Of a DNA stretch of 11,017 nt, positions 5,814 through 11,017 are shown piece by piece. Each line of letters starts with the position of its first letter. Position 1 is the stretch's first letter. A program made the translations under genes and the position numbers. Source of the DNA: Pseudomonadota bacterium. Its GTDB lineage: Bacteria; Pseudomonadota; Gammaproteobacteria; Xanthomonadales; Xanthomonadaceae. The stretch is taken from NCBI GenBank assembly GCA_023438325.1, contig JAEXRB010000014.1:1-11017 (forward strand). The letters run 5' to 3'. The notes under the pieces were generated by a model, which saw nothing but the letters and a program-made list of their open reading frames with translations, made no database searches and was not told the DNA's origin.

Positions 5814-7328
5814 ATGGGCTATCTGTATCGCATTGCACTGGTGTGTCTGGCTTTTCTGGCTTGCGTCGCACACTCACCCGCCTTTGCACAGGCAGGGTAC
5901 TCACCCATGCCTGAGTGGGGCGCAGGCGGATTTCGGTTTGAGACTTTCAATGGGCGTTCGACCGGAAACTACAATGGACGCGCCGTGGCAAGGCTTGACA
6001 GTGGAAACTACGTGGTGGCCGGTGACATTTATGGCGGCACGCTCACCACCGTACGCAATTTGGGATTGGTGAAGTACAACGCGCTGGGTCAAAGGGTTCC
6101 CTGGCCGGATGTTTCTCCCAAGCATGCCATCGTGGGGAAGCAATATGTCGTGTTTCCAAACCGCGACCTGTGGGGGACGACGCGGCAAATCGTGCAGGTC
6201 CACGATATCAAGGTCAGTGGTTCGCTCATCTACGTGCTTCTCACGTTCATGGAGAACGGCGTGCATCGGCCGGCCATCGTGCGCTGGAGTGAAAACGGAG
6301 GTTTCAGGGGGTGGTGGTCCTTCGCCCCGGCGGATGCTACCGGGCTGAGCTTCGGTGTTTCCATGGACATTCTCGGGCGTAATATCGTGGTGCTCGGTGC
6401 CCGATCGCTGGACATCAACAGCTCGGACGGCGGTTACTGGGTCACGCGATTGACGATCAACAACGACGAATCCATCACCCTCGGCTCCATCACCACTTTC
6501 AGTGCGGGCAGTCGGATCATCCCGGCCGACATCGCGTTCGAACGACGCACTTTGCTTCTGCCGGTGGGGGCGCCGGCGTACTACGTCGCCTACACCGTTC
6601 GCAGCATCAATTCGCAAGCGACGTGGCCCTGCATCCACAAGGTAGGGTCGAACAACGCCAGCGAAACGGATTTCGGATCCAATGGCTATCGCTGCAATCC
6701 GTGGTTGGCCAACGACACCAACTTGTATCGTGATGGTGCGGTCGCGTTGCATACGCGGCTGCAATCTGCCGGTGGCTTCCCAGTGCAGTACAAGGAAGTC
6801 CTTCACCTTTCCGCGCTCGTGAGCAAGCCTGCCAGTGGCATCGGGCTGCTTCGGCTGGTGGATGGAGTGCCGGATACGAGTTGGGGTGCGAGTGGCCTGG
6901 TTAATTTCGGCGGCTGCATGTCCGGCAACGGCGAAGGGTGCAGTACCCATCCAAACCTCGGCGATACCTCGCACATCGCATTGCCCGGTGCGCTGCATGC
7001 CGATTCAACTGGCGTGTACGTGGCGGGCAGAACGTTCACGCCGGTTCTGTTCGGCACCCCGCAATTGCCGCCGCAACGCCGCCCGATTTTTGCGCATGTG
7101 AGCGATGACGATGGCACGTTGTTGTCCTTGCAGGAATATGTTCCGGGCAGCAATTCACGATTCACCGCATTCGCCCCGGGCGATCTTGTTGCCGGGCACC
7201 GCGAGTTCGTGGCGGTGGGACTCACCCACTACCAGAACACGCAGACGCTGGATGACGGGCCGACACAGATCATCGCTACGCGCCTGCTGCCGCGCCTCGA
7301 TCTTTTCAGCGACGGTTTCGAAAACTGA
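5814..7328 (+). CDS. Secreted delta-60-repeat-like protein with DGFE C-terminal tail
   Basis: This is a 504-residue exported protein. The start is set by the strong ribosome binding site and by a signal peptide (MGYLYRIALVCLAFLACVAH) with likely cleavage after SPAFA at residue 25. The mature start resembles a delta-60 / DUF5122 beta-propeller-like repeat: MPEWGAGGF, then AVARLDSGNYVVAGD, then LGLVKYNALGQRV. A second partial match is LRLVDGVPDTSWGASGLVNF. Repeats in the middle are diverged. The protein has several cysteines that may form disulfides in the periplasm or outside (WPCIHK with YRCNPW; GGCMSGNGEGC). It ends in LDLFSDGFEN. Similar endings are, from memory, common in secreted proteins of Xanthomonadales-type bacteria and may be a sorting or processing tail (inference). 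No enzyme motif is seen. It is divergent from a sigma gene and upstream of a sensor kinase gene in the same direction, so it may be the regulated product of this module. Confidence 0.85.
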   Translation: MGYLYRIALVCLAFLACVAHSPAFAQAGYSPMPEWGAGGFRFETFNGRSTGNYNGRAVARLDSGNYVVAGDIYGGTLTTVRNLGLVKYNALGQRVPWPDVSPKHAIVGKQYVVFPNRDLWGTTRQIVQVHDIKVSGSLIYVLLTFMENGVHRPAIVRWSENGGFRGWWSFAPADATGLSFGVSMDILGRNIVVLGARSLDINSSDGGYWVTRLTINNDESITLGSITTFSAGSRIIPADIAFERRTLLLPVGAPAYYVAYTVRSINSQATWPCIHKVGSNNASETDFGSNGYRCNPWLANDTNLYRDGAVALHTRLQSAGGFPVQYKEVLHLSALVSKPASGIGLLRLVDGVPDTSWGASGLVNFGGCMSGNGEGCSTHPNLGDTSHIALPGALHADSTGVYVAGRTFTPVLFGTPQLPPQRRPIFAHVSDDDGTLLSLQEYVPGSNSRFTAFAPGDLVAGHREFVAVGLTHYQNTQTLDDGPTQIIATRLLPRLDLFSDGFEN

Positions 7329-7337
7329 TGCCTGCAC

Positions 7338-7372
7338 ACGGCGGCGGGAAGATGCGATGCTGCCGCCGCCGT
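7338..7372 (+). other. GC-rich hairpin between the secreted-protein and kinase genes
   Basis: A perfect ten-base inverted repeat, ACGGCGGCGG (7338-7347) and CCGCCGCCGT (7363-7372), flanks a 15-base loop. It begins nine bases after the stop of the secreted-protein gene. No T-run follows, so it is not a classical intrinsic terminator. It could act as a partial terminator or as an mRNA 3'-end stabiliser that keeps secreted-protein transcript above kinase transcript. Confidence 0.55.
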
Positions 7373-7410
7373 TCCGTGCCAGACGAGGCACTCAAGGGGG
7401 AAAAACCACG

Positions 7411-9915
7411 ATGGATGACCGCGAACGCAGGGCGCTGACCTTGGCTCGCCTGCTTCTGGAGCACGATGAAAGCCGGCGCGAGGCGCTGATCTGCGAGCAC
7501 TGCGCAGACGATGACGACGTGGCGCAGCGCGTCCGGGCGCTGCTCCGGCGCACGCAGGATGTGGCGGACGACGGGCTTTCCTCGCCCGCGCGCGATCGCG
7601 ATGAAGCCGCTACCGATCTTCTGATCGGCACGCGCCTGGGGCCATTCCGGGTGCTCGAACGAATCGGGCGCGGCGGCATGGGCGTGGTGTATCGGGGTGA
7701 GCGCGAGGGCGCGGATTTCCGTCAGGAAGTGGCGCTGAAACTGGTGCGCCGCGGTTTCGATTTCGACGATGTGCATGCACGTTTCCTGCGCGAGCGACGC
7801 ATTCTGGCGCGATTGGATCATCCGCACCTTGCCCGCTTCATCGACGGCGGCATGGCCGAAGATGGCAGGCCATGGTTCGCGCTGGAGTTCGTGCACGGTG
7901 AGCGCATCACGCGCTGGTGTGACGCGCAGCGCCTGGACATTGCCGCACGCGTGCGGCTGTTTCTGGATGTCTGCGCCACGGTGCAGTACGCCCACTCGCA
8001 ACTGGTGGTACACCGCGACCTGAAGCCGGACAACATCCTCGTGGATGCCCAGGGCAAGGTGCGCCTGCTGGATTTCGGCATCGCACGCCTGCTGGGCGAT
8101 GACGAGCAGAGCTTGACCATGACTTGTGCCGGGCGCGGTTATGCGATGACACCGGAGTACGCTGCACCCGAACAGTTCGACGGGGGCAATGTCGGGATCG
8201 GTGCGGATATCTACGCGCTCGGCGCGGTGCTGTACGCGCTCATTGCCGGTGTGCCGCCGATTGCGTTGGAGCGCCGTGGCGACATGCTCGAAGCGGCGCG
8301 AACCGTGCGCCAGCAGCCAGCCCAGGCGCTGGCCGCTGCCATCACCCCGCCTGATGCCGGGGAAGCACAGGAAGACGCGCAAAACCGCCGTCTGAAGTCA
8401 CGCGGCATCACTTCCGGCGCCTATCGTCGGATCGTGCGCGGTGATCTTTCCCGCATCTGCGAGAAGGCGCTGGCCAAAGAGGCAGGTCGCCGCTACATCT
8501 CGGCCGCAGCACTGGCTGACGACTTGCAGCGCTGGCTTTCCGGCGCGCCGGTGCAGGCCACCGGAAACTCCTTGCGCTATCGCGCGGAAAAGTTCGTGCG
8601 GCGCAATGTGGTCGCCACCGCCATTGCCTCCGTGCTGACGCTGGGCCTGATCTTTGCCAGTGGCTTTGCCCTGCACATGGCCTTGTCCGAGCGCCAGCAG
8701 CGCCAAGTGGCGCAGATGGAGCTCGGGCGCGCCAACGCGGTGCGTGACTACGTGACCTTGTTGCTGCGCAATGCCGGTCAGGCGCGTGGTGCGAGTGCAG
8801 ACGGGCGTGAAGCCATGCGGCAAGGCGCCGAAGCACTGCGTGCGCAGTTTGCCCAAGCTCCGGGCGACGGCGCCCAGACGATGTTGACGCTGGCCGAACT
8901 GTTCACCACGCTGGGTGATGCCGAGGGTGCTTCGCCGCTTTTGCAGCAGGTGCTGGACTGGCCCGGCGTGGAGGCACACCCGGATATGGGAGCGCGGGCG
9001 CGTTACCAATATGCGCAAATCCAGTACCAGCGCGGTCAGCGCGAGAGCGCGCAGGAACTGTTGCAAAAGGCGCAGGCGCATTGGCAGGCGGAGCCCATCG
9101 CCATGGCCGCCATACTCAACGAAAGCCGCAGCCTGGAGGCGCAACTGTTGCGTGCCCAGGGACGGCTCGCCGAGGCGGTCACGGTGTTGGATGCGGCGAT
9201 CAAAGAGCGCCGCGAGCGGCTGGGCTTGCATGATCGTGAACTGGCATCGGCCCTGGCCAATCGCGCGCATATGGCCCTAGAGGGTGGGGAGCACCAGAGC
9301 GCCTACGAGTTCGGTGACGAGAGTCTGAGCCTGTTCCGCGAGCTGGGCCTTGAGCGCACCATCAATGCGCTGGGCGCGCTGAACAATCGCGCAGGTGCGG
9401 CATTTTTTCTCGGGCGTACCGATGAAGCCATCACCGACTTCAGAAAGATCGTGGAAATCCATCGCGAATTGTTCGGGCGCAATTCGCAATTGGCATCGGT
9501 GGAAATCAATCTCGCCCGCATCCTGACCGCGAATGAGCGTGCCGAAGAAGCGGTGCCGCTGGCACGCGAAGCACTGGATATCTCCGTCGCCGAACGCGGC
9601 GAGATCGCATTGCCCAGCGTGCTGGCGCGCACGGCGTTGGCTGAAGCACTGGCCAGGGTGGGGCAGGTGGAAGAGGCCTTGCCGTTGGCCGAACGTGCCG
9701 TGGCTGATGCGTTCGAACATCACCGCGACAGCAGTGCCCCGGTTTATCCCATCACCCTCGGGGCCCGCGCCATGGCACGGGCGGCGGCGGGCGATGAGGT
9801 CGGCACCAAGGCGGATCTGGATGAAGCGGAGGCATTGCTCCAGGCCATGGGTTCGGCGGGCAGCGTGCAGTTGATCCGATTGCGGCAGTGGCGGACGAAA
9901 CTGCTCGGGACGTGA
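7411..9915 (+). CDS. Membrane Ser/Thr protein kinase with C-terminal TPR domain, second copy
   Basis: This is an 834-residue Hanks-type kinase. The start at ATG 7411 has AAGGGGG ten bases upstream; the frame is open further upstream but there overlaps the secreted-protein gene. An acidic helical leader (1-70; HDESRREALICEHCADDDD, then VAQRVRALL) precedes the kinase domain. The domain has glycine loop GRGGMG (86-91), Lys110, HRDLKPDN with Asp203, DFG with Asp221, and a Thr/Ser-bearing activation segment ending in YAAPEQ. A longer C-lobe insert than in the first kinase precedes RGDLSRICEKALAKEAGRRY. A basic stretch (KFVRRN) leads into one membrane helix at about 400-421, then about 400 residues with TPR repeats such as NNRAGAAFFLGRTDEAITDF and ARTALAEALARVGQVEEALP. 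The kinase should be cytoplasmic and the TPRs periplasmic. It follows the secreted-protein gene and probably shares its transcript. Its presumed partner is the sigma factor encoded at 5129-5701 (inference). Confidence 0.92.
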   Translation: MDDRERRALTLARLLLEHDESRREALICEHCADDDDVAQRVRALLRRTQDVADDGLSSPARDRDEAATDLLIGTRLGPFRVLERIGRGGMGVVYRGEREGADFRQEVALKLVRRGFDFDDVHARFLRERRILARLDHPHLARFIDGGMAEDGRPWFALEFVHGERITRWCDAQRLDIAARVRLFLDVCATVQYAHSQLVVHRDLKPDNILVDAQGKVRLLDFGIARLLGDDEQSLTMTCAGRGYAMTPEYAAPEQFDGGNVGIGADIYALGAVLYALIAGVPPIALERRGDMLEAARTVRQQPAQALAAAITPPDAGEAQEDAQNRRLKSRGITSGAYRRIVRGDLSRICEKALAKEAGRRYISAAALADDLQRWLSGAPVQATGNSLRYRAEKFVRRNVVATAIASVLTLGLIFASGFALHMALSERQQRQVAQMELGRANAVRDYVTLLLRNAGQARGASADGREAMRQGAEALRAQFAQAPGDGAQTMLTLAELFTTLGDAEGASPLLQQVLDWPGVEAHPDMGARARYQYAQIQYQRGQRESAQELLQKAQAHWQAEPIAMAAILNESRSLEAQLLRAQGRLAEAVTVLDAAIKERRERLGLHDRELASALANRAHMALEGGEHQSAYEFGDESLSLFRELGLERTINALGALNNRAGAAFFLGRTDEAITDFRKIVEIHRELFGRNSQLASVEINLARILTANERAEEAVPLAREALDISVAERGEIALPSVLARTALAEALARVGQVEEALPLAERAVADAFEHHRDSSAPVYPITLGARAMARAAAGDEVGTKADLDEAEALLQAMGSAGSVQLIRLRQWRTKLLGT

Positions 9916-9978
9916 GCACGGCTTGCCGTCCGGGCGCACGCTGCGAAGCCTTGGGCCGCGACGCAGGGTGAGAGGCGA

Positions 9979-10812
9979 TCACTCGCGCTTCAACCACTCC
10001 AGCCGCCAGCCGCCGGTGCCCTTCTCGCCAAGTGTCGCTGCCACGCGTGGCAAGGCGGTGGCGAGGGTGTCGTCCAGTTGCCAGGGGGGATTGATGAGCA
10101 GCATGCCGCTGCCGTTCATGCGCAGCGGCGAATCGTCTGGGCGTACGCTCAGTTCGGCCGTCCAGATGTTCTTCGCCGGCAGGTTGGCAGCACGGCGCAG
10201 GAAGGGCTGCAAGGTGCGGCGCTGCTTGATCGGATACCACAGCGCGTAGATGCCCTGAGGCCAGCGCGCGAGTGCCGTGCGCAGTGCGGCCAATGCGGTG
10301 TCGAACTCGGCAAGTTGGGTTTCGTAGGGCGGATCGATCAGCACCAGACCACGTTTTTCCGGCGGCGGCAATAAGGCTTTCATTGCGTCGTAGCCATCGC
10401 GCTGGTGCACGCCGATGCGGCGCTCGCCGGCAAACAGCGTTTTCAGTTGTGCGGCAGGTTCGGGATGCAGTTCGCAGCAGGCCAGGCGATCGCTGTCACG
10501 CAGTGCATCGGCGACCAGTTGCGGCGAGCCGGGATAGAAGCCTTGCGCCAGATGCGGCTGCACGGCATCGAAGTAGCGGCGCAGTGCAGGCGCATCACCG
10601 GGGGCAGGTTTCAGTTTGCCGATGCCGGCGGCCGCTTCGCCGGTTTTTCCGGCTTGTTCGGAATTCAGCGCATAGCGGCCTTCGCCGGCATGGGTGTCGA
10701 GCACGAAATACGGAGTCAACTTGCGTGCCAGCGCATCCGTCAGTGCCAGCAGGCACAGGTGCTTGAGCACGTCGGCGTGATTGCCGGCGTGATAGGCGTG
10801 GCGGTAGTTCAT
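9979..10812 (-). CDS. rlmJ: 23S rRNA (adenine-2030-N6)-methyltransferase RlmJ
   Basis: This encodes a 277-residue methyltransferase that uses S-adenosylmethionine to methylate N6 of A2030 in 23S rRNA; the E. coli enzyme is about 280 residues. Visible features are the family N-terminus MNYRHAYHAGNHADVLKH, the cofactor-binding FVLDTHAGEGRY and the catalytic DPPY motif at 160-163 in LVLIDPPYE. Near the C-terminus there is NGSGMLLINPPWQLD. Its ATG overlaps the TGA of the upstream sufE-like gene as ATGA (10809-10812), so the two are cotranscribed and probably translationally coupled. It converges on the second kinase gene with 63 bases between stops and no strong terminator. This is a housekeeping gene, apparently unrelated to the kinase modules. 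Confidence 0.95.
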   Translation of the reverse strand: MNYRHAYHAGNHADVLKHLCLLALTDALARKLTPYFVLDTHAGEGRYALNSEQAGKTGEAAAGIGKLKPAPGDAPALRRYFDAVQPHLAQGFYPGSPQLVADALRDSDRLACCELHPEPAAQLKTLFAGERRIGVHQRDGYDAMKALLPPPEKRGLVLIDPPYETQLAEFDTALAALRTALARWPQGIYALWYPIKQRRTLQPFLRRAANLPAKNIWTAELSVRPDDSPLRMNGSGMLLINPPWQLDDTLATALPRVAATLGEKGTGGWRLEWLKRE

Positions 10813-11017
10813 GTGTCGCCCAATGCGCGTTGCGCGGTTTCGCGGATGAACTCAAGCAGCGCGGCCAGGCCATTGCTGCGGGTCGGCGAGAGGTGTTTGG
10901 AAAGCCCGATGGCGGTGATGTAGTCGGGCGTGGTGGCGAGGATTTCTTCGGCACTGCGGTGCGAATAGACGCGCAAGGCAAGGAAGATCAGGCCAGAAAC
11001 GATGGCCGAATCGCTCA
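10809..11017 (-). CDS. SufE-like cysteine desulfurase partner, C-terminal part (partial)
   Basis: This is the 3' part of a minus-strand gene cut by the right edge: 68 residues plus stop. SufE proteins accept sulfur from a cysteine desulfurase (SufS or CsdA) on a conserved cysteine and pass it on for iron-sulfur cluster assembly. The visible part has the conserved C-terminal features: SDSAIVSGLIFLALRVYS, a segment reading SAEEILATTPDYI, and GLSKHLSPTRSNGLAALLEF. The sulfur-accepting cysteine lies in the missing N-terminal half, so activity cannot be judged. Whether it is SufE or its paralogue CsdE cannot be decided from this piece. The stop overlaps the rlmJ start by ATGA. Confidence 0.9.
   Translation of the reverse strand, partial: SDSAIVSGLIFLALRVYSHRSAEEILATTPDYITAIGLSKHLSPTRSNGLAALLEFIRETAQRALGDT

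Noticed and set aside
5901..6998. 365-codon minus-strand open frame opposite the secreted-protein gene
   Set aside because: The composition is low-complexity Arg/His/Pro-rich with no motif, while the plus strand has a signal peptide, strong ribosome binding site and recognisable repeat.
7105..7410. Upstream extension of the second kinase frame
   Set aside because: It overlaps the end of the secreted-protein gene in another frame and adds Arg-rich sequence without similarity to kinase leaders.
7306..8382. Minus-strand open frame opposite the start of the second kinase
   Set aside because: It is antisense to the kinase catalytic core, where motifs are exact; its own translation shows no known pattern.
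9918..9929. Small hairpin ACGG-CTTG-CCGT after the second kinase stop, considered as a terminator
   Set aside because: Only four base pairs and no T-run; too weak to call between the convergent genes.

Overview
The window is GC-rich, densely coded DNA with no sign of phage, insertion sequence, CRISPR or structural RNA. The protein types suggest a gammaproteobacterium of the Xanthomonadales/Lysobacterales kind (inference): RlmJ and SufE are encoded side by side, Sigma70_ECF-family sigma factors sit next to TPR-bearing Ser/Thr kinases, and one secreted protein ends in a short DGFE tail that I associate with such genomes. Species cannot be named from sequence alone.

Two regulatory modules of the same composition dominate the window. 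Module 1 (1-3495) holds the 5' end of a secreted, probably beta-helical protein on the minus strand. Divergent from it is a sigma factor gene (236-817), whose stop codon overlaps the start of a membrane Ser/Thr kinase with a C-terminal TPR domain (814-3495). Module 2 (5129-9915) has a second sigma factor of the same family on the minus strand. Divergent from it is a secreted delta-60-repeat-like protein (5814-7328), followed after 82 bases by a second membrane Ser/Thr kinase with TPRs (7411-9915). In both modules the sigma gene and the secreted-protein gene are head to head across a short intergenic region, and the two regions share a short imperfect sequence box.

Between the modules lie a rhomboid protease gene (3591-4211) and a convergent stand-alone GNAT acetyltransferase gene (4238-4864). 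To the right are housekeeping genes on the minus strand: rlmJ (9979-10812) and the 3' part of a sufE-like gene (10809-11017), overlapping by ATGA.

The likely working model (inference) is that each kinase anchors in the inner membrane with its catalytic domain in the cytoplasm and its TPR domain in the periplasm. It would signal to its partner sigma factor by phosphorylation, since no anti-sigma gene is visible, and the sigma factor would control the adjacent surface or secreted protein. Both sigma factors carry threonine in region 2.2 where classical ECF sigmas have acidic residues, which fits phosphorylation-gated sigma factors such as Vibrio EcfP/PknT.
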